A stretch of 64,000 bases of DNA from Bacteroidota bacterium (lineage in GTDB: Bacteria > Bacteroidota > Bacteroidia > Bacteroidales > VadinHA17), in the NCBI GenBank assembly GCA_011050615.1, contig DRFJ01000057.1:1-64000 (forward strand). The letters are read 5' to 3'. The translations under genes were made by a program, and so were the position numbers. This document shows positions 8,654 to 17,498 of this stretch, piece by piece. Each line of letters opens with the position of its first letter. Positions within the stretch are counted from its first letter, which is position 1. The notes beneath the pieces are model-generated. The model was given only the letters and a program-made list of their open reading frames with translations, was not told the origin of the DNA and ran no database searches.

Positions 8654-11185
8654 ATGAAAAGATATTTTCTGTATATCATACTGGCACTGCTGTCACTATA
8701 CACAAACGGACAAAACTGCTCCATCCTTTCCAAGGCTAATAATATTACACCCGATAAGTTATGTTCTCCTGTAACAGCTACCTGGAATGTCAGCTATACC
8801 GGGGTTAATGATGCGGGTACACCTGTAAGCATAAGGTTTAACTGGGATGACGGGGTGACTGAGACAATTGCTGCAACAAGTAGCGGTGACGGACTATTTG
8901 AAGCAACTGCTGTCCATGTCTATACATCAACCGGCAATGTGTGCAACTATCATCCCCAGGCGACTCTGATAGTCAACGGGGTTGTATGCACTTCCACATC
9001 ACAGGAGCAGATAGTAACAGTATGGGATGATGACGACCATAACGGCGGTGAAATGCACATAAGTCCAACTATATATCCAATATGCTTCGGCACCAGTGCA
9101 AATGTCCGCTTCCAGGATTTAACACAATTCAATTGTGTCCCTCCACAGGAAGAAGATAATCCTAATATCAATACCAGGTGGATACAATGGATCTATGGAA
9201 CTGATATTACCATGACAGGGACTCCTGTTACAATAGAGGGAATGTCAAGAACTTACCCATATACAGATGATGTTATCACTTTACCCGGACCTGTGACAGG
9301 TTCAGGAATGTTGTCAGATGTTATCAATGTAGCTGATGACAAATTAATAGGTGAATATTTTGAAGTAACACTGCGTAACTGGAACTACTGCAATCCTTAT
9401 GACGACCCGGCCATTCCGGGTCCACCTGCAGATCCGGTAAACGGAGACCACTCACCCGTAGTAACCACTGCAATAATATTAATAGTAGGATATCCTGATG
9501 CTACCATAACGCCTGTTGATCCAATGTGTGCCAATGCTGAGCCTGTCAGCTTAACTGCACATGACCCTGGAGGCACATGGTCGGGGCCCGGTGTCAATGG
9601 AAATATTTTTGATCCCGAGGTGGCCGGTCCCGGAGATCATACTGTCAGGTATGAAATAACAGATGTGAACGGATGTTCTGATATTGATGAAACGACAATA
9701 AGAGTTGTGCCCATACCCGACGCAACAATATTATCCGGAGGCATAGTGTGTTCGACAGACCCACCCTTCACCCTGGAGGCCCGTGAGCCCGGAGGTATAT
9801 GGGCAGGACCGGGTGTTAGCGGTAATGTTTTTTATCCTGCAGTCGCAGGCTCAGGTAACCATGTGATAAGCTACACCATAGTTGATGAGAACGGCTGCAC
9901 AGACTATGATGAAACGATAATAACGGTAGCTACCCCCGATGCAACAATAACACCGGTAGATACCCTGTGCAATGACAGCCCGCCGCTTACTCTTACGGCT
10001 CATGACCTGGGAGGGGTATGGGAAGGACCCGGTGTTGTTGGCAATACCTTTAACCCGGTCATAGCGGGGATCGGAGATCACCTCATCAGGTATACAATAA
10101 CAAATGCTGACTGCAGGGATACTGACAGTACAATCATCACTGTCATGCCTAATCCCATCATCACCATTGAAGATCCGGGAACCATGTACCACACTGCTCC
10201 TCCAGTAACATTAATCGCCAGCCCCTCAGGCGGTATATGGTCGGGGCCGGGTATAACAGGAAATATCTTTGATCCACAGGCTGCAGGAACCGGCACTCAT
10301 GTCTTATATTATGAGACTCTGCCCGACAGGTGGGGATGTATGGCCGAAGATACCATACACGTCAGGGTGGTAATACTTCCCCCTCCAACGGCCGACTTCA
10401 GTGCGGATACAGCAGGATGTTCCCCACTGACAGTGCAATTTATAAATCAAAGTCAACATGGCGAATCCTATATCTGGGATTTTGGTGACGGAGTATATTC
10501 AAATGAGGCAAATCCTGAACATACGTATTTTATACCCGGCAGTTATATAGTCAAATTAACAACCAGTAATAAGGCAGGTGAATCGGTACACAATGCTATA
10601 ATCAATGTTTACCAGAATCCGACGGCTATATTCAGTGCATATCCAACAACAGTGATAAACAATAAACAAATTGTTGTTTTTACCAATGGCAGTTATTATG
10701 ACTCTCTCTACTTATGGAGGTTTGGAGACGGGCAGGTATCAACTGAAGAGAATCCATATCACCAGTACCAGGAGCCGGGTGAATACAACGTTTCTCTCAC
10801 GGTGACCTCAAGCGAAGGATGCGTCGATTCCACCACCCTCGAAACACCGATTATAGTTGACTGGAAGGAAGGCAATATAAGGTTCGCAAATGTTTTCAAA
10901 TGGAATGGCACAGGGCCATCAGGAGGTGAATGGAAGGAAGGTGCCCACGAAGATATGGACTTCGTGTTCAGGCCATTTTTTGAGAATGTCACGGATTATA
11001 AACTACAGATATTCAACAGGTGGGGAGTACTTATCTATGAGAGTTATGATCTCAATAAAGGGTGGGACGGCTATTTCGGAAACGGCAACCTTGCCCCTCA
11101 GGGTGTCTATGTCTGGAAAGTAAGCGGGCAGTATGCTGACGGGGCGTATTTTGAAAAAGTTGGTGATGTTACTTTTCTACATTGA
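8654..11185 (+). CDS. Secreted PKD-domain protein with gliding-motility-type C-terminus
   Basis: An 843-residue protein with a signal peptide (about 1-19). About residues 280-575 contain four repeats with a GG-W-GPGV-GN-F-P-AG-G-H pattern, which look like Ig-like domains of secreted Bacteroidota proteins. About 577-740 are two PKD domains (YIWDFGDG and YLWRFGDG blocks). The last 100 residues (YKLQIFNRWGVLIYES ... GVYVWKVSG) are a CHU_C gliding-motility-associated domain, a T9SS type B sorting signal. It is probably exported by T9SS and attached to or released from the cell surface. It lies 98 bp downstream of the FISUMP gene on the same strand and may be co-expressed with it. Confidence 0.85.
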   Translation: MKRYFLYIILALLSLYTNGQNCSILSKANNITPDKLCSPVTATWNVSYTGVNDAGTPVSIRFNWDDGVTETIAATSSGDGLFEATAVHVYTSTGNVCNYHPQATLIVNGVVCTSTSQEQIVTVWDDDDHNGGEMHISPTIYPICFGTSANVRFQDLTQFNCVPPQEEDNPNINTRWIQWIYGTDITMTGTPVTIEGMSRTYPYTDDVITLPGPVTGSGMLSDVINVADDKLIGEYFEVTLRNWNYCNPYDDPAIPGPPADPVNGDHSPVVTTAIILIVGYPDATITPVDPMCANAEPVSLTAHDPGGTWSGPGVNGNIFDPEVAGPGDHTVRYEITDVNGCSDIDETTIRVVPIPDATILSGGIVCSTDPPFTLEAREPGGIWAGPGVSGNVFYPAVAGSGNHVISYTIVDENGCTDYDETIITVATPDATITPVDTLCNDSPPLTLTAHDLGGVWEGPGVVGNTFNPVIAGIGDHLIRYTITNADCRDTDSTIITVMPNPIITIEDPGTMYHTAPPVTLIASPSGGIWSGPGITGNIFDPQAAGTGTHVLYYETLPDRWGCMAEDTIHVRVVILPPPTADFSADTAGCSPLTVQFINQSQHGESYIWDFGDGVYSNEANPEHTYFIPGSYIVKLTTSNKAGESVHNAIINVYQNPTAIFSAYPTTVINNKQIVVFTNGSYYDSLYLWRFGDGQVSTEENPYHQYQEPGEYNVSLTVTSSEGCVDSTTLETPIIVDWKEGNIRFANVFKWNGTGPSGGEWKEGAHEDMDFVFRPFFENVTDYKLQIFNRWGVLIYESYDLNKGWDGYFGNGNLAPQGVYVWKVSGQYADGAYFEKVGDVTFLH

Positions 11186-11565
11186 AAACCTGGAATTTTT
11201 AATCAAATTTTCAGAACCATTCATCAAAATGTGATTTTATTCGAAACCGCTTAATTTTTAAATAAACTACCGCTTATTTAGCTGATTATATGATCTTTAC
11301 AGATTAAAACCTTTCCGGGGCGCTAAGAATTCAATTTTTGCCCGTGTAATTCTTCTTGTTTTTGACGAATTGCATTTATTAATCCATTAAATAAATAAGA
11401 TACCTGACCAGTGTCATAATTGCCTTGATTAAGGGTCCGGAAATAAGACTCAAAACGCCGCCAGGTCTCATCCTATGGCTTGTTCCGAATATTCCTTATG
11501 TTTAAATTTGAATCTGTTATTTAAATAGTTCGGGAAGTTTCAACCGGATATTTAAAACAGACATT
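11186..11565. other. Intergenic region with a possible gene remnant
   Basis: No intact gene is visible. On the minus strand 11323-11472 is open for 49 codons ending in TAG. It encodes DETWRRFESYFRTLNQ and onward, with normal-looking amino acid composition. A stop codon directly precedes it in frame and no start codon is present, so it may be the tail of a decayed gene. I do not recognise the family. The right part holds the promoter-like sequence listed at 11480. No strong terminator for the PKD gene was found. Confidence 0.35.
11480..11510 (+). promoter_or_regulatory. Bacteroidota-type promoter for the small protein at 11566
   Basis: TTG at 11480-11482 and TAAATTTG at 11503-11510 are separated by 20 bp. 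This fits the Bacteroidota housekeeping promoter form (TTG near -33, TAnnTTTG near -7). Transcription would begin about 45 bp before the ATG at 11566. The paralogous gene at 16974 has the same element pair with the same spacing. Confidence 0.45.
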
Positions 11566-12138
11566 ATGATAACAAAAATTAAGAATTCTGTTTACCGTTA
11601 CCGGGCTCCGGTAAAGGATCCAAATAAGGTAAATCTTCATAAAATCCTAGCTGATGAGGACTGCGAGGATTTTTATACTTATATTGACTGGTTAGATCTC
11701 TCCAAGAGTCCTAATATTATAGTTCTACCCTTATCCAACCATTATTATTATCATCCGGAGGATTTTGCGAAAACTGATACACTTATTAACTTAAAATGTC
11801 TTAACCAGATTAATGACCTGGCTTCATTCCTGGGGAAGATTTACAGTAATCTGCCATCCGACTGTTTTTTTATCGGCTGTTTTATCAATGGTATAAATGA
11901 AAACAGTAATTTAAAAGGCAATAATTCCCCCAGAAATATGTTAAATCTTAAGTTTGATGTAGCAATATGGAAAGGAATGCTTAAAAAAATCTTTAAGGTT
12001 TTTAATTTAAAAAATGCCATTAAACTAAGAAAAGAAAATGTCAGATCAATTCTTAACGAATTAGGATTTCTAGTACTCGACATGACTGAACTGAATGGTA
12101 AAACATACTTTTGTGCCAAGAAACAGCCGTTAATATGA
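11566..12138 (+). CDS. Small protein of unknown function, paralogue of the one at 16974
   Basis: A 190-residue protein with no signal peptide or membrane segment. It is clearly related to the 157-residue protein at 16974. Shared blocks are DEDCEDFYTYIDWLDL versus NDGCEDLFTYINWMNL near residue 32, LINLKCLNQINDLASFL versus LVNLKPLNLIEDLGCLL, and a C-terminal LGFLVLDMTELNGKTYFCAKK versus TGFKVLDITGLNEKTFFCAQK block. The C-terminal block resembles the last strands of class I SAM-dependent methyltransferases, but no SAM-binding glycine motif is present, so I do not claim that activity. The protein here has an insertion of about 30 residues before the C-terminal block. The copy at 16974 heads the polysaccharide operon, so a regulatory or accessory role is possible. 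Confidence 0.6.
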   Translation: MITKIKNSVYRYRAPVKDPNKVNLHKILADEDCEDFYTYIDWLDLSKSPNIIVLPLSNHYYYHPEDFAKTDTLINLKCLNQINDLASFLGKIYSNLPSDCFFIGCFINGINENSNLKGNNSPRNMLNLKFDVAIWKGMLKKIFKVFNLKNAIKLRKENVRSILNELGFLVLDMTELNGKTYFCAKKQPLI

Positions 12139-12148
12139 ATAAAAAGTA

Positions 12149-12156
12149 TAATTTTG
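12149..12156 (+). promoter_or_regulatory. Possible -7 element upstream of the second FISUMP lipoprotein
   Basis: TAATTTTG matches TAnnTTTG and lies about 84 bp before the ATG at 12240. No TTG is seen at the usual distance upstream. It begins only 11 bp past the stop codon of the preceding gene. Confidence 0.28.
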
Positions 12157-12239
12157 CTATATGTCTGTTTAAATCATTTAATTAAAATCATTTTTACTAT
12201 AGAAGAAATCAATATTCATAAATTATTAAAAGCATAGTT

Positions 12240-14399
12240 ATGAAAAATTTAGTTAAAATCTCAGCAGTTCTTATTCTTATGATAAGTTTGGGAATATACC
12301 TTACCTCATGTGAGAAGGAACCTAATCCTCCCACACTGACCACGGCAAGTGTCTCTGCAATCACACAGACAAGCGCCACTTCCGGAGGGAGCATCACAAG
12401 TGATGGAGGAGCTAAGATCACAGCAAGGGGTGTTTGTTGGAACACATCTCAAAACCCTACAATTGCTCACAACAAGACATCTGACGGCCAGGGAAGTGGT
12501 AGTTTTACCAGCAATATTACAGGTCTCACACCCGGCACTGAGTATTATGTAAGGGCATATGCTACCAATGAGGCCGGGACCAGCTATGGTAATCAACAGA
12601 CTTTCACCACGGGTGATGTTTTACTACCCACAGTAACAACGACTGCTGCCAGTTCAGTCACACTAACCTCAGCTGTATCCGGTGGTAACGTCACTGATGA
12701 CGGAGGTGCTGACATTACTGCACGTGGTGTATGCTGGAGCACATCTGAGAACCCTACCACTGACGACAGCAAGACAGAAGATGGTACCGGTACCGGAAGC
12801 TTCACCAGTGATTTAACAAACCTGACACCCGGAACCGACTACTATGTAAGGGCCTATGCTACCAACAGCACAGGAACGGCCTATGGCAACCAGGAAACAT
12901 TTACCACCGTGGCTCTCGAGCTGGCAACTGTAACCACTGCTTCAGCCGACCAGGTGACACAGACATCAGCAGTCCTGGGCGGAGATGTAACCGACGACGG
13001 CGGTTCCGATGTTACAGCAAAAGGTGTTTGCTGGTCAACATCAGGCAATCCTACAACGGATGACAACACTACAAACGATGGCAGCGGTACAGGTGCTTTC
13101 ACAAGTAACCTGAGCGGTCTTACTCCCGGTACTACCTACTATGTAAGGGCTTATGCGATCAACAGTGTCGGTACGGCCTATGGCAGCGAAGTAAGCTTTG
13201 ACACCGACCCGGTTCTACTGGCAACGGTAACAACTGATGCAATAGATGTAGGTACGGTTACAATCTCTTCAGCAGTGGCAGGAGGTAATGTGACTGACGA
13301 CGGGGGTGGTAATGTTACGGCAAAAGGCGTTTGCTGGAGCACCTCACAGTCACCTACACTTGATGACGATTTCACAGATGAAGGTCCTGGAACAGGTAGC
13401 TTCACCAGCAACCTGACAGGTCTGGCAGATGGCACTACCTATTATGTACGTGCCTATGCAACCAACAGTGCAGGAACTGCTTATGGCAATGAGGTTTCTT
13501 TCACCACCGATGAAATAGTCCTGGCCACACTCACGACGGCAAATGCCAGTGCTATCACCAGCTTCACGGCAATGTCAGGTGGCAATGTCACCAGTAATGG
13601 CGGAGGAACTATAACTGCCAGGGGTATCTGTTGGTCAACAACAGCTGAGCCCACTATCAGTGATAATACCATACCGGGTGGTACAGGCACAGGATCCTTC
13701 ACCAGTGAACTAAGCGGTCTGGATGCATCAACCACCTATTATGTGCGTGCTTATGCAACCAACAGTGCGGGAACAGCCTATGGCAGCCAGGTAAGCTTCA
13801 CTACCACGGAATCCTTATCTGACATCGATGGAAATGAGTATGCCACAGTAGAGATAGGCTCACAGGTATGGATGGCAGAGCCACTGGCAACCTCATCATA
13901 CAGTGATGGCACAGCAATTCCACTTGTGACGAGTAACACGGAATGGAGTAATTTAACAAGCCCCGGTTACTGCTTCTACAATAATGACGAAGCTACGTAT
14001 GGTGCGACATACGGAGCACTTTATAACTGGTATGCTGTAAACGCCGGTAATCTTTGTCCCGACGGATGGCATGTACCTACCGCTAATGACTGGTCAATAC
14101 TGATCAGTAACATAGGAGGAGCAGACCAGGCAGGCAAACTAAAGGAAGCAGGTACGGTTCACTGGAACAGTCCAAATACAGGTGCAACAAACGAAACAGG
14201 TTTTACTGCTCTTCCAGGTGGTTACCGCCTGTCCAACGGAGGTTATGTAAACATGGGTGCCTGGGGACACTGGTGGTTACCAGTCCAGGTTGATGAAGAC
14301 CTTGCATGGTACAGGTACCTGAGTTACGACAACACCAATATAACCCTGACTCAGTTCAACAAAAAGATTGGTCTGTCAATACGCTGTATTGAAGACTAG
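12240..14399 (+). CDS. FISUMP-domain lipoprotein, close paralogue of the one at 6396
   Basis: A 719-residue lipoprotein (lipobox cysteine at residue 24) with the same architecture and exact length as the protein at 6396: five repeats of about 95 residues, then a FISUMP domain from about residue 527. The repeats match their counterparts one by one. The third repeat includes a 91-base stretch identical to the other gene (13045-13135 versus 7201-7291), although the first repeat and the FISUMP domain have diverged much more. This suggests duplication with later gene conversion in the repeats. It is probably surface-exposed. It ends 26 bases before a strong terminator and is probably transcribed alone. 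Confidence 0.85.
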   Translation: MKNLVKISAVLILMISLGIYLTSCEKEPNPPTLTTASVSAITQTSATSGGSITSDGGAKITARGVCWNTSQNPTIAHNKTSDGQGSGSFTSNITGLTPGTEYYVRAYATNEAGTSYGNQQTFTTGDVLLPTVTTTAASSVTLTSAVSGGNVTDDGGADITARGVCWSTSENPTTDDSKTEDGTGTGSFTSDLTNLTPGTDYYVRAYATNSTGTAYGNQETFTTVALELATVTTASADQVTQTSAVLGGDVTDDGGSDVTAKGVCWSTSGNPTTDDNTTNDGSGTGAFTSNLSGLTPGTTYYVRAYAINSVGTAYGSEVSFDTDPVLLATVTTDAIDVGTVTISSAVAGGNVTDDGGGNVTAKGVCWSTSQSPTLDDDFTDEGPGTGSFTSNLTGLADGTTYYVRAYATNSAGTAYGNEVSFTTDEIVLATLTTANASAITSFTAMSGGNVTSNGGGTITARGICWSTTAEPTISDNTIPGGTGTGSFTSELSGLDASTTYYVRAYATNSAGTAYGSQVSFTTTESLSDIDGNEYATVEIGSQVWMAEPLATSSYSDGTAIPLVTSNTEWSNLTSPGYCFYNNDEATYGATYGALYNWYAVNAGNLCPDGWHVPTANDWSILISNIGGADQAGKLKEAGTVHWNSPNTGATNETGFTALPGGYRLSNGGYVNMGAWGHWWLPVQVDEDLAWYRYLSYDNTNITLTQFNKKIGLSIRCIED

Positions 14400-14424
14400 T
14401 TGAAATCAAGACACTATATTCATG

Positions 14425-14460
14425 AACAAGCCCCTGCTGATGCGGGGGCTTGTTTTTTTA
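14425..14460 (+). terminator. Rho-independent terminator after the second FISUMP gene
   Basis: AACAAGCCCC pairs perfectly with GGGGCTTGTT across a nine-base loop and is followed by a T tract. It sits 26 bp past the stop codon of the gene at 12240. Confidence 0.9.
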
Positions 14461-14532
14461 TTATAACATCAGACTTAATGTGATATGATAGAAGCAATGA
14501 GTATCTTAACCACGGAACGCTCTTCCTCCCAT

Positions 14533-16398
14533 TTATTTCTTAATGAAGAGCTTTGTTGTTATAATCTCCTTGTCTGTACTTACCAGTAATACATATATGC
14601 CACTTTTAAGAGCTGACAAATCAAAATCCCTTTGAGTCTCTTCCAATGCCAATAATTCTTCAAATACTGGTTTGCCTTCCAAGTCAACAATGGCCAGCCT
14701 GGTCACTTCTCCGGTAGGAGAATAGGGCAATTCAACCGAAAACCGTCCATCATTTGGATTCGGGAATAGTTGGACCAGTTCACTAAGATCCTCTCCGGGA
14801 ACAATGATGATCTTAACTGGATCAGACTTTGTTGCAGCATTTTCATCATCAGTTGCAATTGCAGTTATTTCAAATGTACCTGAATATTGAAAATCAAACG
14901 AAAGGTTATAAGGATAAGTAAAGCTCTCACCAATTTTATCTTCATCAATGAAGTATTCCACCTTTTCCACTGTTCCATCCGAATCCAGAGCATCTGCAGT
15001 GAGTGTTATCACTGCGGGAGCTTCAAAGGAACTGTTATCCCGAGGGGAAGAGATAGATATAACGGGGGGCTGGTTGGGGAGCGGAACACAGTTATTTGTT
15101 ACCGGTCTGTCTGTTATTGAAGCAGCCAGCCTGCCGTCAGGTGTTTGCAAGGGATTCGTTTGAGGGATGGTATAGGTAACCCTTACCCTGTCACCGTATT
15201 CAACTCCGCCAGCCAGTGACAGGAAAACCTTTGTGCCAGATACTTCGACTGAATTCACAATACTCCTCACGGAATTAACATAGACTGTGAAGGCTGAAGA
15301 TGGTGGAGGATTAGTTGACATTGACAGGCTGTAAGTCATTTCGAGAATATCGGGTGTGTTATTTTCTATTACCGACCTTAGATATACCGGGACCGGATCT
15401 GCATCTTCATCAAAGAGAATTGCTCCAACCTGCCATGAGCCATTTTGTCTTACTGTGGACGGATATTGACCGGGATTCCATGATGCCGAAATAGATAATC
15501 CAAGATCATAATCCGCTCCCATATCTATTCCGTAATCAAGCCTCGATAATGGGACAAAATCCGTATAATCAATAAAACCGGGATCAATAACAAGTGAATG
15601 AGTATCATAGCCTAAAGCCTGCCATTCATCCCATGTTACAGTGTTATCCGCTATTTTAAAAACAGGCTCATTATCAACACATTGTTCGCAATAATAAATA
15701 TTATAATCGCTTTCGAAGCCCTCCGTTGATTCTTCAGCAAGGGATATTACAGTGACGCTGTTAACCACATAGAATATATTATTCTTAATCTTAACATTTC
15801 TGGATGGTGCAGGCACTTCAGTTCCATTACTGGAACTAATTCGTATTAATCCATTGGTGTTGCTCGACAAACCATAATAAAAGGTATTATTATAAACCAT
15901 TGGGTTTTCATACCCCAGTATTATTATCGGAGTAGGGGAATTTTTGAATATATTATATCTTATTCCTCCTTCTGTATTGACCATGCTGGAACCATCATCA
16001 TAACCACCTTCATGCACCACACCATAGTAAGGACCATCGATATAATTATGCCTGATATCATAATTAATGTTATAACCAGCCATTATGCCATGACAGAGAG
16101 TAGCGCCAGGTGTGCCATTCCAGTCAAAATAATTACCGGATATCAAAGCATTGTCAAGGTTACCTGCAGTTGCAAGATAGCTGTCATCTCCTGATTGCAG
16201 CATGTAGCCCGCTGTATTAAGAGAGCTTATGGAATTCATTCTGAACGTAAGCAGTGTAGGAACAGTCCTCTCAATATCAACTCCCCCCCAGGTTGATTGA
16301 GTATTGAAATATTCCATACCTTCGATAATCAGACTTACCTGGCCTGAAGATATCAGAGGCGTCAAAAAAAACAACAATATATAATAATAACGTTTCAT
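14533..16398 (-). CDS. T9SS-exported parallel beta-helix protein
   Basis: A 621-residue secreted protein. Residues 1-20 are a signal peptide. About 60-300 look like a right-handed parallel beta-helix (repeated short strands with N-N-x-F/Y turns such as KIKNNIFYVV), a fold common in polysaccharide lyases and binding proteins. It contains DEWQALGYDTHS, shared with the protein at 31789. About 330-440 is a Big-like domain, about 445-535 an Ig-like domain (SISSPRDNSSF, DGTVEKVEYF), and the C-terminal 80 residues a T9SS sorting domain (LFPNPNDGRFSVELP). No catalytic residues can be assigned. It is related over its first 330 residues to 31789. It is on the strand opposite to both neighbours. Confidence 0.8.
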   Translation of the reverse strand: MKRYYYILLFFLTPLISSGQVSLIIEGMEYFNTQSTWGGVDIERTVPTLLTFRMNSISSLNTAGYMLQSGDDSYLATAGNLDNALISGNYFDWNGTPGATLCHGIMAGYNINYDIRHNYIDGPYYGVVHEGGYDDGSSMVNTEGGIRYNIFKNSPTPIIILGYENPMVYNNTFYYGLSSNTNGLIRISSSNGTEVPAPSRNVKIKNNIFYVVNSVTVISLAEESTEGFESDYNIYYCEQCVDNEPVFKIADNTVTWDEWQALGYDTHSLVIDPGFIDYTDFVPLSRLDYGIDMGADYDLGLSISASWNPGQYPSTVRQNGSWQVGAILFDEDADPVPVYLRSVIENNTPDILEMTYSLSMSTNPPPSSAFTVYVNSVRSIVNSVEVSGTKVFLSLAGGVEYGDRVRVTYTIPQTNPLQTPDGRLAASITDRPVTNNCVPLPNQPPVISISSPRDNSSFEAPAVITLTADALDSDGTVEKVEYFIDEDKIGESFTYPYNLSFDFQYSGTFEITAIATDDENAATKSDPVKIIIVPGEDLSELVQLFPNPNDGRFSVELPYSPTGEVTRLAIVDLEGKPVFEELLALEETQRDFDLSALKSGIYVLLVSTDKEIITTKLFIKK

Positions 16399-16973
16399 CT
16401 ACAGGGATATTCGTATCCTTGTCTAATTTCACTATTGACACAAACTGCAGGAATATACCAGTAGATAAAAATATCAGTCATAAAAACCTTTATTAAATAT
16501 CAAGTTAAATTATAATGGGATACTACAAATTATACTAACGCATATCAACGACAAAATGTTTCATTTTTTCATCACTGTTGGTATAGCTATCAGAAAATAT
16601 TAAAGCTTTCATTCATGGCATTATTAAAATATTGGTTGAATTTTAGTCAAATTTATTAGGTCATTTGTCAAAATACCCACAAAGACCAAAATAATAATTA
16701 CAATTAAAACCAACACACTATATCGTTGACTATATGGCCATTAGTATATATATAATATTAAATTGCCAGCATAGTCTGAATTTATTAATGTAAATTACCT
16801 TTTTTTTGATGAAAGAAGTCAATCAGTACGTCAGTGATAAATGTTTTGTGACCAATCGTACTTTAAGCTTGATTTGAACCTGGCGAAAACGCCTTTTAAT
16901 ATCGCTAACATACTGTAGCATACTTGTTTCACAGATCTTGTTTAACTAATTTTGGTTATGTAAACATTCAAAT
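16399..16973. other. Long AT-rich regulatory region upstream of the polysaccharide operon
   Basis: About 575 bases with no gene in either strand. It lies between the divergent beta-helix gene and the first gene of the export operon. It contains a small GGCG-AAAA-CGCC hairpin followed by TTTT (16882-16897) and the promoter listed at 16924. The hairpin lies upstream of that promoter and could terminate a transcript coming from farther left. Confidence 0.4.
16924..16954 (+). promoter_or_regulatory. Bacteroidota-type promoter of the polysaccharide export operon
   Basis: TTG at 16924-16926 and TAATTTTG at 16947-16954, separated by 20 bp, match the Bacteroidota promoter form. Transcription would start close to the ATG at 16974, giving a very short leader. 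The same arrangement precedes the paralogous gene at 11566. Confidence 0.45.
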
Positions 16974-17447
16974 ATGGTAATGGATAACCGGGATATTGAC
17001 ATTAGAAATTATGTTAAGCGGAGAAGGTCTCATCTAAGGAGTTCAAACAGGGAGAATATGTACATAACATTGCTGAATGACGGATGTGAGGATTTATTTA
17101 CATACATTAACTGGATGAACCTTGGTGATTGTTGTAATGCTATTGTATTGCCGGCAACGACTTACTTTTATATACCAGAAAATCTTGATGATACAGAAAT
17201 ACTTGTAAATCTTAAACCACTCAATTTAATCGAAGATTTAGGGTGCCTCCTTTCCAGTATATTAGATTTACTTCCTGTCTACAGCTATTTCACTGTTTTT
17301 CTTGAGGAATGCAAAAATGAGAATAAGGAAAGTTTAAAACCATTACTGGAAAGCACTGGATTTAAAGTACTTGATATTACAGGCCTGAATGAAAAGACAT
17401 TCTTCTGTGCTCAGAAACAAATAATTTGTCGAGATGCAGTATCATGA
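16974..17447 (+). CDS. Small protein heading the polysaccharide operon, paralogue of 11566
   Basis: A 157-residue protein with no signal peptide. It shares several blocks with the protein at 11566 (NDGCEDLFTYINWMNL, ETGFKVLDI-type C-terminus, FFCAQK ending) but lacks that protein's insertion of about 30 residues. A second ATG at 16980 would shorten it by two residues and cannot be excluded. It is 51 bp upstream of the initiating phosphotransferase gene and probably in the same transcript. In many Bacteroides capsule loci the first gene is a NusG-like antiterminator (UpxY). This protein does not look like NusG, but its place suggests a regulatory or accessory role. No function is claimed. Confidence 0.6.
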   Translation: MVMDNRDIDIRNYVKRRRSHLRSSNRENMYITLLNDGCEDLFTYINWMNLGDCCNAIVLPATTYFYIPENLDDTEILVNLKPLNLIEDLGCLLSSILDLLPVYSYFTVFLEECKNENKESLKPLLESTGFKVLDITGLNEKTFFCAQKQIICRDAVS

Positions 17448-17498
17448 AATGGGTATCAAATGAACAGAACCCGGTTTAAAAGTGTATTAGGATAAGAA

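Noticed and set aside
12306-13735. Long minus-strand frames opposite the FISUMP repeats
   Set aside because: They mirror the repeats in the coding strand and carry no start context or family match.
16882-16897. Small hairpin as an antitermination or attenuation leader of the export operon
   Set aside because: The predicted promoter lies downstream of it, so it would not be part of the operon's leader RNA.
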